A stretch of 10,465 bases of DNA from Planctomycetota bacterium (GTDB lineage Bacteria; Planctomycetota; Planctomycetia; Pirellulales; Lacipirellulaceae), in contig JAKEGR010000369.1 of assembly GCA_022615465.1 (NCBI GenBank), forward strand, positions 1-10,465, in the 5' to 3' direction. The position numbers were made by a program, and so were the translations under genes. This document shows, one piece after another, positions 1-6,833 of the stretch. The first letter of the stretch is position 1, and each line of letters begins with the position of its first letter. The notes beneath the pieces were generated by a model that searched no databases, was not told where the DNA came from, and saw only the letters and a program-made list of their open reading frames with translations.

Positions 1-802
1 TCTGCGGACGGTGTGTGGCTCGCTCAAACCGCTTGGCGGCGAGATTATTTGGGGCTTTGGCTGCCAAGTGGGTGTTTACGCCCAGCATGTCTATTCGTCA
101 TTGCCCGAAACCAAGACCGTGCTCGAATATCTGGAGTATCAGGCGGCTCCTAGCACGAATAACCAACACATCAAAGACGTTGCCGGCAATTTGCTGTTCA
201 GCGGCAACATGATCGACAAGCGAATCCGCGTGCTCAGCGGGGGCGAGCGTGCGAGGCTCGTTCTGGCCGGGCTCTTGCTGCAAAATCATAATGTTCTGGT
301 GCTCGACGAACCGGGCAACCATCTCGACGTGGAATCGGTCGAGGCACTGGCAGAAGCGCTGTGTCAATATCAAGGCACCGTGATCTTCACGAGCCACGAT
401 CGGCATTTCATGCACCGCGTGGCGACGCACGTCGTCGAAGTCCGATGCGGCCGCGTTGCCAGCTATCCGGGCAGCTACGATGAATACGTCTATCGCGTGC
501 AGAATGAAATCGATTCCGGCCTGCGCGCACCACACACACCGGCCGCCGCCCTGCCGACCGGCCCATCAAGCAACGACCGCAAGGCCCGCGCCCAGGCCGA
601 CCGCGACTTGCAAAAGAAGCTCAAAGGCGTCGAGCGGAAGATCGCCCGGCTCGATGACGAAAAGCGCGCCGTGAGCGAACAACTGCTGTCTGTCACCGAT
701 GCCGGCGATGCGCAGCGGCTACACGCACGGCTCACGAAATTATCCAGCGAACTGCTCGCTCTTGAGGAAGAATGGTTCACACTGGAGGCGGAGACGGCAT
801 GA
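1..802 (+). CDS. ABC-F family ATP-binding protein, C-terminal part (5' end outside window)
   Basis: This is the last part of an ABC-F ATPase, a soluble twin-ABC protein without membrane domains; family members act on ribosomes as translation factors or in antibiotic resistance. The frame is open from base 2 (Leu-Arg-Thr before the first GTG at 11), so the start and the Walker A motif of this second ABC domain lie off the window. Visible in order are the signature LSGGE (near 232-246), a Walker B reading LVLDEPGNHLD (about 298-330), the switch histidine in TSHDRHF (about 388-408), and a charged, coiled-coil-like tail (about 590-790) typical of Uup/EttA-type C-termini. The usual Walker B continuation is LDEPTNHLD; here Gly replaces Thr. 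It ends at TGA 800-802 and faces the next gene tail to tail. The ABC-F class is secure; the subgroup cannot be told from this fragment. Confidence 0.93.
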   Translation, partial: LRTVCGSLKPLGGEIIWGFGCQVGVYAQHVYSSLPETKTVLEYLEYQAAPSTNNQHIKDVAGNLLFSGNMIDKRIRVLSGGERARLVLAGLLLQNHNVLVLDEPGNHLDVESVEALAEALCQYQGTVIFTSHDRHFMHRVATHVVEVRCGRVASYPGSYDEYVYRVQNEIDSGLRAPHTPAAALPTGPSSNDRKARAQADRDLQKKLKGVERKIARLDDEKRAVSEQLLSVTDAGDAQRLHARLTKLSSELLALEEEWFTLEAETA

Positions 803-884
803 TCCCAGCATCTTCCGCTGAGATATTCCAACCATCATCAGGGCGTTCCCGCCGCTCTGGTTCATCCCGCAAGTATTGACTCCA

Positions 885-2171
885 TCAGCCCACGTTGAAG
901 ATCCGCTCCACGTTGCCGCGGAGAACCCTCCGACCAAGTTCGACGGCCTGCTCCTCGCTCCAGCCGCGGTCGATCACGAAGCGTTCGGCTAGAATTTTGG
1001 CCAGAATCCGCTTGTACATCACGAACTTGGGCAGCGCAAACTCAAGCTTATACATGTCGCTGTAGTAGCCGATCTGCTTCGATTGAGGGACCGCTTCAAG
1101 CCGTGCGCCAGCATCCCCTTCGATGTAGGTTGGCGTATTGGAATACCACCAATGGCCATTGGTGACGACGTTGGGAAATATCCAGGCGAAGCTTACAAGC
1201 TCCTGGTTGGTGACACTCGCCAGCACGGAGATCGGAAACGTGACCTGTGGGAATGCGTTGAACAATTCCTGGTACTGGATAAGTGAAACGCGGCTGTCGT
1301 AGAGATCCTGACCTTGATAGACGCCTGAGCGATAGACGGCCCGATGGACGCCAAACATGAGGTCGAACGGCAACTTGCAGGACGCGCAGAAATCCGCCAG
1401 AACCCAGAACACAAACCGGGCAACCGTATCTTTGTGCCGCGGGCCTGCCTCCGTGCCGTGGAGTACGGCGCCAAGTGCCTCTTCCACCTCGATAGCGGCG
1501 CATGGCGTCGGTGCGAACGTTGGCGGCAGCGAAATCGCACAGGCCCGCGCTCCATGCACCACGAAATGTTCAAACAGCTTTCCAATGGCATCCACAAGCG
1601 AGGCCCCATGATGCACATCCACGCCGGTCGCTTTCTGCAGACGATCGCGAACGGTTGGCTCATGGAGACTGAACACCAGATCATCTGTCCGCAGGCAGGG
1701 GATATAACGCCTCGTATCGAAACCCTGGAGCGGATCGTCAAAATTGTTGGTAAGAAAAACTGCATCGAGCTTCGTGCAATCGAGCACCTGCTGCTCCCAC
1801 TCAGGCTGGGCCATCCGATTCGCGGCCGAGTCGTAAAGCGATTCCCAATTGGCGGTTGTCAGGTGTTCGCCCTTGGGGAAATTAAAGAGTGCTTGGGCCA
1901 AATCCAGAAACCAGCCGTATTGAATCGTGTTGCGGAGCGGCTCGATGTGTTCCACCAACCGGCGGACCTTTTCCTTCGGATCCAAACCGGGTTCCTCGAT
2001 CTGCTCACGCGGCATGCCGGCCGAATGGCACAACTCGGTGTAATAGTGGTAACCCAGAATATCAGCCAGTGTCTTGGAGGCTGCGGTCAGCGGATCAATG
2101 TGCGAATGGGGATCGATCAGCCGAATCGAATCAAGTTCGGTAAATAGTCGCTTGCGGAGTTGTTCGGACAT
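885..2171 (-). CDS. UxaC-like protein (glucuronate isomerase family, amidohydrolase fold)
   Basis: A 428-residue protein that resembles uronate isomerase (UxaC), the TIM-barrel enzyme that interconverts D-glucuronate/D-galacturonate and the corresponding ketouronates. Seen: an N-terminal metal-type motif DPHSHIDP (His22, His24), a NNFDDP segment matching the TTDDP region of UxaC, a GHWWYSN segment near residue 345 equivalent to the GWWFND region, and a C-terminal stretch resembling the UxaC tail (IGYYSDMYK, then a YKRILAKIL helix and a final GNVERIF). It is about 40 residues shorter than E. coli UxaC and the similarity is distant, so the substrate may differ. The ATG at 2171 was chosen because the motif begins 20 residues later; the 23 extra upstream codons, starting at 2240, are proline-rich and overlap the upstream gene. 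It lies 35 bp downstream of the cytochrome gene on the same strand, so the two are probably co-transcribed. No clear ribosome binding site is visible. The family is fairly sure; the activity is inferred. Confidence 0.75.
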   Translation of the reverse strand: MSEQLRKRLFTELDSIRLIDPHSHIDPLTAASKTLADILGYHYYTELCHSAGMPREQIEEPGLDPKEKVRRLVEHIEPLRNTIQYGWFLDLAQALFNFPKGEHLTTANWESLYDSAANRMAQPEWEQQVLDCTKLDAVFLTNNFDDPLQGFDTRRYIPCLRTDDLVFSLHEPTVRDRLQKATGVDVHHGASLVDAIGKLFEHFVVHGARACAISLPPTFAPTPCAAIEVEEALGAVLHGTEAGPRHKDTVARFVFWVLADFCASCKLPFDLMFGVHRAVYRSGVYQGQDLYDSRVSLIQYQELFNAFPQVTFPISVLASVTNQELVSFAWIFPNVVTNGHWWYSNTPTYIEGDAGARLEAVPQSKQIGYYSDMYKLEFALPKFVMYKRILAKILAERFVIDRGWSEEQAVELGRRVLRGNVERIFNVG

Positions 2172-2206
2172 AATGCTTGGGATCGGGGGAGGGGGGAAGT
2201 GAGGGA

Positions 2207-3196
2207 TTACTCGCGGTAGCCATCGTGACAGTCGTTGCATGCCTTCGTGGCGCGGTCGAGCGCTTGTCGGGCCTGTTGGTAGTTCATTACGTCGGTTGCG
2301 GTTCCAAGGTCGCTCGCGGCCTGGCGCAAGCCGCGTACGGAATCGGCATAGGTAGCATCATCCCAATACTCGAAACCTTTGCGGCCAATCACATCGGCCA
2401 AGAGAGCCACCATTTGCGCTTCGTGCCGCACTCCCGCGATGTTTCGGGTGAACTCGCGTTCACTGGCCAACCAAGCCATTAACCGGTCCCGCTGGGCAAT
2501 TTCCAGTCGTTCCATCAAAGGGGGCCGGTCGGCCATCTGGCTCCACACTGTCTCCTCCTGGACGAGTGGCGTCTGCGGTCGCGCACCGCGCACCAATTCA
2601 TCCAGGTCCTGCTTCCGCTCGGCCGCTTCGCGGTAGGACTGGTCGGTACCCACCTTGCAGTTGTAGCCTGCACGGGCAAACAACTCGCGAAGCCCACCGG
2701 CTGCGTCTTGCCAGCGGACTTGCCCATCGTACTCGCTAGCAACTGCAAACAACACTGCCAGTAAGCTGAAATGTGACCGGCAGGTTTTGTAGCCGCCCCC
2801 CTTGAACTCGCCGGGCGTTGTCACGTCCGCGGCAACCAGTTCAGCCAGCCGCTTGATTTCCGTCTCGATCGTCTCCGCATCGATCAGCTTCGACCACGCT
2901 GTACCGCTTCCTGCCGGCGCGCGGTCAAGGGAGATCGCGCCGGCCGCATCGCGGACGACTCGCGCCGGAAGGCCTGTCTGGCTGGAATCGGGGCGATTCC
3001 CCTCAAGCTTCTCCCGAGCATCCGGGTAAAAGGCGTCGAGCACATCGGCCGACCATTGTGGCGGTCGGGCTTGCCTGGGAGAGATTTCACGCTCCGCGGC
3101 AGCGAGCGCACCGCGATCCAGCCCGGACCATGCGGCCATCGCGGACAGTGCGTAGATCGTGGCCTTACACTCGTAGCGATTCACGTGGCGGTTCAC
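2207..3196 (-). CDS. Exported c-type cytochrome, single C-terminal haem site (cytochrome c'-like)
   Basis: A 329-residue protein with one haem-attachment motif, CNDCH (Cys320, Cys323, His324), five residues from the C-terminus. That placement is typical of class II (cytochrome c'-type) four-helix proteins. The last ~110 residues look all-helical and would form that haem domain. The first ~210 residues contain no CxxCH; they include a helical stretch with GGGYKTCRSHF (Cys139, His142) and KVGTDQSY, which I associate from memory with planctomycete cytochrome-like proteins. The N-terminus has basic residues followed by a weak hydrophobic run (about residues 12-26) and ALAAAE, so a signal peptide is plausible, as periplasmic haem attachment requires. 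The start is a GTG at 3196-3194, preceded by no clear Shine-Dalgarno site; it overlaps the stop of a possible mini-ORF (GTGA). The gene heads a probable two-gene unit with the UxaC-like gene. The redox partner is unknown. Confidence 0.75.
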   Translation of the reverse strand: MNRHVNRYECKATIYALSAMAAWSGLDRGALAAAEREISPRQARPPQWSADVLDAFYPDAREKLEGNRPDSSQTGLPARVVRDAAGAISLDRAPAGSGTAWSKLIDAETIETEIKRLAELVAADVTTPGEFKGGGYKTCRSHFSLLAVLFAVASEYDGQVRWQDAAGGLRELFARAGYNCKVGTDQSYREAAERKQDLDELVRGARPQTPLVQEETVWSQMADRPPLMERLEIAQRDRLMAWLASEREFTRNIAGVRHEAQMVALLADVIGRKGFEYWDDATYADSVRGLRQAASDLGTATDVMNYQQARQALDRATKACNDCHDGYRE

Positions 3197-3288
3197 TGAT
3201 GCTGGTTACAACTCCCGCCATTATCTGCCGAGAGGCGGGCCGCGACAAGCAGCCATGTGATCCCAAATGCCACCAGGACTAGCTCCAC
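3193..3288 (-). CDS. Possible 31-residue membrane mini-protein, unconfirmed
   Basis: A short open frame starting at GTG 3288 encodes 31 residues with one hydrophobic segment (ELVLVAFGITWLLVAARL) followed by a polar, Cys/His-containing tail. Its TGA overlaps the GTG start of the cytochrome gene by four bases, an arrangement common in translationally coupled genes. There is no visible ribosome binding site, and the frame stays open upstream into the opposite-strand phosphohexomutase gene, so the true start, if any, is uncertain. I do not recognise it. It could equally be an untranslated leader of the cytochrome gene. Confidence 0.22.
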   Translation of the reverse strand: MELVLVAFGITWLLVAARLSADNGGSCNQHQ

Positions 3289-3367
3289 AAATGTGGTATA
3301 TGTTACGTTGATCGGTACCTGGTAAGGCCATGAACCATTGCGTTGCGTGAATAGAAATCGAGGAATT
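3197..3367. promoter_or_regulatory. Divergent intergenic region with a short inverted repeat
   Basis: This 171-bp gap separates the minus-strand cytochrome gene from the plus-strand phosphohexomutase, so promoters for both directions should lie here. The only clear symmetry is CCACA-AA-TGTGG at 3285-3296, a 5+5 inverted repeat that could be a small operator. I found no convincing -35/-10 pair in either direction. A possible GAGGA ribosome binding element sits at 3360-3364, just before the ATG at 3368. Confidence 0.35.
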
Positions 3368-5179
3368 ATGAGTGCCACGGATCGAGAGACGCTCTCACTT
3401 ATTGAACAGGCAGCGGCGAATGGTCGCATCTCCGCGACGGCCGCTGTAAATATCAGGGCATGGCTCAATGAGCCGCGGTTTGCCGAGTACGCCGGCGAGG
3501 TAGCCGCCCACGTGGCGACTGGAAAGTGGCAACAGCTTGACGACGTGTTTTGGAACGTGATTCCGTTCGGCACCGGTGGCCGCCGCGGACGGATGTATCC
3601 CATCGGCTCGGGCGCAATCAACGATCGCACGATCGGCGAGAGTGCCCAGGGGCTGGCCGACTACGTGAAAGACACGCTCGGTGCCGGCGCGATGCTCTCC
3701 TGCGCAATTGCTTACGACACGCGGCATCGTTCCGAGCATTTCGCCCGCTTATGCGCCGAAGTCATGGCCGCAGCCGGGTTCACCGTCTACTTTCTGCAGG
3801 GGCACCGCAGTACGCCTGAATTATCGTTCCTGGTCCGCTGCAAGAGATGTTCGTGTGGCATCATGGTCACGGCCAGCCACAACCCGCCCAGCGATAATGC
3901 CGTGAAGGTTTACTGGTCGACAGGCGGACAGATTCTACCACCGCACGACAAGGGAATCGTCGAGCGCGTGATGAATGCGCAGCAGATCCAGCGGGCGAAC
4001 TTCGATGAGATGCGTTCAGCCGGCCAGATCATCGCCTGTCAGGAGGAAGTGGACACCCGGTTTCAGGAAGCCGTTCTAACCCAAGCCACGCCGGGACCAC
4101 GCAACTTGAAGATCATTTACTCCCCCCTGCATGGCGTCGGTGCGACGGCCGTGATGCCCGTGCTGGCAGGATCTGGATTCCGGGACGTTGAGCTTTTCGC
4201 GCTCCAAGCCAAACCCGATGGCGATTTTCCCAACGTACCTGGACATGTTTCGAATCCCGAGAATCCGGCTGTATTTGCCGCGATTATCGAACGTGCGATC
4301 GACGTGGGTGCTGACCTCGCTCTGGCAACGGATCCCGATTGTGACCGCATCGGTTGCGCGGCGCCGCTGACCTTTGCCAGGCAGGCACCGTGGCACACGC
4401 TCACCGGGAACCAGATCGGCGCACTTCTGGCCGACTACATCCTGGAAAATCGGAAGGCGGCGCGTCGGCTCACGCCCGAGCACTTCCTTGTCCAGACACT
4501 GGTCACTACACAGTGCATCCGGCGCATCGGCGACAGCTATGGCGTGCGGACGATCGGCGACTTGCTGGTCGGCTTCAAATGGATCGCCGGCGCGATCGAC
4601 GACAACGGGCCGGAAAAATTCGTTTTCGGCTGCGAAGAATCGCATGGCTACTTGGCAGGTACGTATGTTCGTGACAAGGATGGTGCGGTGGCCTCCCTGC
4701 TGTTGTGCGAACTGGCGGCCAAATTGAAGGCCGCCGGTCAGACGCTGCACGAGAAACTTGATGCGCTGTTCTGGCAACATGGTATTCATGCCGAGCGAAC
4801 GGTTTCTATCCAAATGCCGGGTAGCGAGGGGATGGAGCGGATGAAAGAAGTGATGGAGGCGTTTCGGGTGGCGCCACCCGCAGAGGTCGGTGGCGACCGC
4901 GTTGTTCAGGTGCGCGATTACTTGAATCAGACCCTCACCCCACGCGGTGGCAAATCGCGGCCGCTTGCGGGGCCGAATGGAGATCTCGTCATTCTCGATT
5001 TGGCCAGGGAAGGGAATTACGTCGCCTGTCGACCGAGCGGCACCGAGCCAAAGATCAAGTTCTATATGTTCACCTACATGCCGCCCGAACAACTCGCCGA
5101 TCTTAGCGATGCCAAACAGCAATTAGAGGATCGGCTGTCAAGCATGGAGGACGCCTTACGGAAGTTTGCTGGCGTGTGA
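3368..5179 (+). CDS. Alpha-D-phosphohexomutase (phosphoglucomutase/phosphomannomutase, PgcA/PGM2-like)
   Basis: A cytoplasmic mutase of 603 residues that moves phosphate between C1 and C6 of hexose phosphates, supplying precursors for polysaccharides or glycogen. All four superfamily signatures are present in order: the catalytic phosphoserine loop TASHNPP (Ser170), the metal loop DPDCDR (Asp322, Asp324, Asp326), the sugar-binding loop GCEESHGY (Glu423, Ser425) and the phosphate loop RPSGTEPK (555-562). An N-terminal FGTGGRRG segment is also typical. The length, near 600, fits the long PgcA/PGM2-type branch rather than the ~450-residue AlgC/ManB type. Whether it prefers glucose, mannose or pentose phosphates cannot be decided from motifs alone. 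The start is ATG 3368, preceded by GAGGA; an upstream TTG at 3338 in frame would add ten residues with no support. uvrC follows 76 bp downstream on the same strand. Confidence 0.93.
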   Translation: MSATDRETLSLIEQAAANGRISATAAVNIRAWLNEPRFAEYAGEVAAHVATGKWQQLDDVFWNVIPFGTGGRRGRMYPIGSGAINDRTIGESAQGLADYVKDTLGAGAMLSCAIAYDTRHRSEHFARLCAEVMAAAGFTVYFLQGHRSTPELSFLVRCKRCSCGIMVTASHNPPSDNAVKVYWSTGGQILPPHDKGIVERVMNAQQIQRANFDEMRSAGQIIACQEEVDTRFQEAVLTQATPGPRNLKIIYSPLHGVGATAVMPVLAGSGFRDVELFALQAKPDGDFPNVPGHVSNPENPAVFAAIIERAIDVGADLALATDPDCDRIGCAAPLTFARQAPWHTLTGNQIGALLADYILENRKAARRLTPEHFLVQTLVTTQCIRRIGDSYGVRTIGDLLVGFKWIAGAIDDNGPEKFVFGCEESHGYLAGTYVRDKDGAVASLLLCELAAKLKAAGQTLHEKLDALFWQHGIHAERTVSIQMPGSEGMERMKEVMEAFRVAPPAEVGGDRVVQVRDYLNQTLTPRGGKSRPLAGPNGDLVILDLAREGNYVACRPSGTEPKIKFYMFTYMPPEQLADLSDAKQQLEDRLSSMEDALRKFAGV

Positions 5180-5197
5180 AGGTGTCTTGACGAAAAT

Positions 5198-5215
5198 AGG
5201 GCGTCGGGACGCCCT
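5198..5215 (+). terminator. Perfect palindromic hairpin between phosphohexomutase and uvrC
   Basis: AGGGCGTC at 5198-5205 is followed after GG by its exact reverse complement GACGCCCT at 5208-5215. In RNA this gives a strong GC-rich hairpin with a CGGG tetraloop. It lies 18 bp after the phosphohexomutase stop and 40 bp before the uvrC ATG. No U-run follows, so classical intrinsic termination is not assured; it may attenuate, stabilise a 3' end or serve as a protein site. Confidence 0.45.
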
Positions 5216-5255
5216 GTCCACATACTGCCCGTGCATGGCCCCGATTTGTCGTTCA

Positions 5256-6617
5256 ATGTCCGACGAGCCGATCACAACGCCCGATGACCTGCCCAAGAGC
5301 CAGGCCGAGTATTTCGCTTGGGCCGGGCGGAAGGTTCGTTCCATGTTTCCCTCCGCGCCCGGCGTCTATCTCTTCCAAGACAAGGCCGGCCGCGTGATTT
5401 ACATCGGCAAGGCGAAAGACTTGCGTGCCCGGGCGGGCAGCTACTTCCTCGCTGCCGCGGCGGTCGATCGCCGCACTAGCCTGCTTGTCAAAGAGGCGCA
5501 CGATATCGACTTCATCGAGGCCGAAAGCGAAGTCGACGCCCTGCTCATGGAATCGCGGCTGATCAAAGACATTCAGCCCAAGTACAACCGTGACCTGCGC
5601 GACGGAAAGAGCTTTCCGTACCTGCAGATCACGACGCATGAAGACTATCCGCGCATCGAGGTAACCCGCGAACCGGGGACCAGTGGCGTGAAGCTGTTTG
5701 GTCCGTTTCCTAGCGCGGGCAGCTTGCGCGGGGCGATCCACGTGCTTCAGAAGGTGTTTAAGTTTCGCACCTGCCCGCTCGACATCGAAGCCGACAACGA
5801 CCGCTGGCGATGGTTTCGGCCTTGTTTGTTGGCATCGATCAACCAGTGTACGGCCCCGTGCAATCTGCGAATCAGTAAGGAGGAGTATCGCAAGGACATC
5901 GCGCGACTGCGGATGTTTTTGGAAGGGAATCGCCTATCACTGCTCAAGGAGATGCGAGAAGAAATGGCAACCGCTGCGGCTGAACTGAGATTTGAAAAGG
6001 CAGCCCGGCTACGCGATGAGATCGAGATGCTCGAAAGCCTCCGCGAGCGGGGTGAGATCACGAAGCACGAGCAGCCTGAAGTATTCTTCATCGATCCCAA
6101 GAGGGGTCTTGCCGGCCTGCAAAAGATACTCAAGTTGGACTTCCTGCCGCGGAGTATCGAAGGCATCGACATTGCCCATTTGGGTGGTCAGGAAACGGTC
6201 GCTAGTTTGGTGCAATTTCTCGATGGCTTGCCGTTCAAGCCGGGGTACCGTCGGTTTCGCATTCGCGAGGTGGAAGGCGTCGACGATTACGCCAGCATTC
6301 GCGAGGTGGTGGCCCGGAGATTTGGCAAGTTGCGCGACGACGCCGACGTGTTCCCTGACATTCTTCTCATCGATGGTGGGATTGGCCAGCTACACAAGGC
6401 CCTCGAGGCGTTTGAGGCCCTTCATATGAAGCCACCATTCGTCTTGTCCTTGGCCAAGAAAGAGGAACTGATCCACCGCATGGACCATTCCCAGCCATTA
6501 CGACTCAGCCGGCGTTCCTATGCCCTGCGACTGCTGCAATATGTGCGCGATGAGGCCCACCGGTTTGCTCAGCACTATCACCACATCCTCCGTCGTAAAC
6601 GGACTCTTGGCGAATAG
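5256..6617 (+). CDS. uvrC: UvrC excinuclease subunit, short form lacking the helix-hairpin-helix domain
   Basis: The nuclease of nucleotide-excision repair, which cuts on both sides of a lesion marked by UvrA/UvrB. Visible in order: a GIY-YIG domain for the 3' cut (PGVYLF at 35-40, YIG at 49-51, catalytic-type Glu99); four cysteines C173, C190, C198, C202 spaced like the E. coli UvrC iron-sulfur ligands; a UVR motif that contacts UvrB (about 229-262, LRFEKAARLRDEI); and the RNase H-like domain for the 5' cut with Asp305, Asp343/344, Asp373 and His435 (DEAHRFA). The protein ends 18 residues after His435 at 453 residues, against roughly 600 in typical UvrC, so the C-terminal (HhH)2 domain is absent. 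Reading frames downstream of the stop do not encode it. The start at ATG 5256 leaves a normal-length lead into the GIY-YIG fold; no ribosome binding site is evident, and ATG 5235 is an alternative. Confidence 0.93.
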   Translation: MSDEPITTPDDLPKSQAEYFAWAGRKVRSMFPSAPGVYLFQDKAGRVIYIGKAKDLRARAGSYFLAAAAVDRRTSLLVKEAHDIDFIEAESEVDALLMESRLIKDIQPKYNRDLRDGKSFPYLQITTHEDYPRIEVTREPGTSGVKLFGPFPSAGSLRGAIHVLQKVFKFRTCPLDIEADNDRWRWFRPCLLASINQCTAPCNLRISKEEYRKDIARLRMFLEGNRLSLLKEMREEMATAAAELRFEKAARLRDEIEMLESLRERGEITKHEQPEVFFIDPKRGLAGLQKILKLDFLPRSIEGIDIAHLGGQETVASLVQFLDGLPFKPGYRRFRIREVEGVDDYASIREVVARRFGKLRDDADVFPDILLIDGGIGQLHKALEAFEALHMKPPFVLSLAKKEELIHRMDHSQPLRLSRRSYALRLLQYVRDEAHRFAQHYHHILRRKRTLGE

Positions 6618-6655
6618 GCGAACGCTGCGAATGGCAAACCACCCTATTGGGTAGC

Positions 6656-6679
6656 AGCCACTGGCTCGCCAGGGTGGCT
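6656..6679 (+). terminator. Stem-loop downstream of uvrC, possible terminator
   Basis: AGCCAC (6656-6661) pairs with GTGGCT (6674-6679), and TGGC (6662-6665) with GCCA (6668-6671), leaving a GG bulge and a tight loop. It starts 39 bp past the uvrC stop. There is no U-tract after it, so terminator function is only suggested by position. CCACCCT at 6640-6646 could also pair with the AGGGTGG at 6671-6677, giving an alternative fold. Confidence 0.4.
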
Positions 6680-6746
6680 TAATGCGGGAAGCGAAACTAA
6701 AATGTGGACATCTTCACCCAATTCTCTCGCAATGAGTCCACCGTCG

Positions 6747-6755
6747 TGATAGAAT
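6747..6755 (+). promoter_or_regulatory. Candidate extended -10 promoter for the metalloprotease
   Basis: TGATAGAAT at 6747-6755 matches an extended -10 element (TG-N-TAxAAT type) about 80 bp before the protease ATG. No good -35 hexamer sits at the right distance, which is tolerated by extended -10 promoters. A small hairpin, GCATG-CGGT-CATGC at 6773-6786, would lie in the leader. This is a guess from sequence alone. Confidence 0.3.
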
Positions 6756-6833
6756 CCATCCCGCTGCTAATGGCATGCGGTCATGCGAGCCTGGGGACAT
6801 GCCTTCCGGAGCAGCGTTGGGATGGAGGAGAGT

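Noticed and set aside
803..884. Possible bidirectional terminator between the convergent ABC-F and UxaC-like genes
   Set aside because: Only 4-bp stems (such as GGCG-TTCC-CGCC) are present and there is no U-tract on either strand.
1344..2147. Plus-strand open frame of 267 codons opposite the UxaC-like gene
   Set aside because: The minus-strand protein has clear family motifs; this one has none and looks like an antisense by-product of codon bias.
3338..3367. Upstream TTG start adding ten residues to the phosphohexomutase
   Set aside because: The ATG at 3368 has a GAGGA element before it, and the extra residues have no family support.
4076..5122. Long minus-strand open frame (348 codons) opposite the phosphohexomutase
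   Set aside because: It is antisense to a gene with four diagnostic motifs, has no recognisable domain, and such open antisense frames are expected in GC-rich coding DNA.
5187..5192. TTGACG as a -35 box for uvrC
   Set aside because: No -10-like hexamer occurs 16-18 bp downstream; the palindrome occupies that space.
5166..5255. Upstream extension of UvrC by 30 codons
   Set aside because: It would start inside the end of the phosphohexomutase gene, runs through the palindrome and is Cys-rich and unlike UvrC N-termini.
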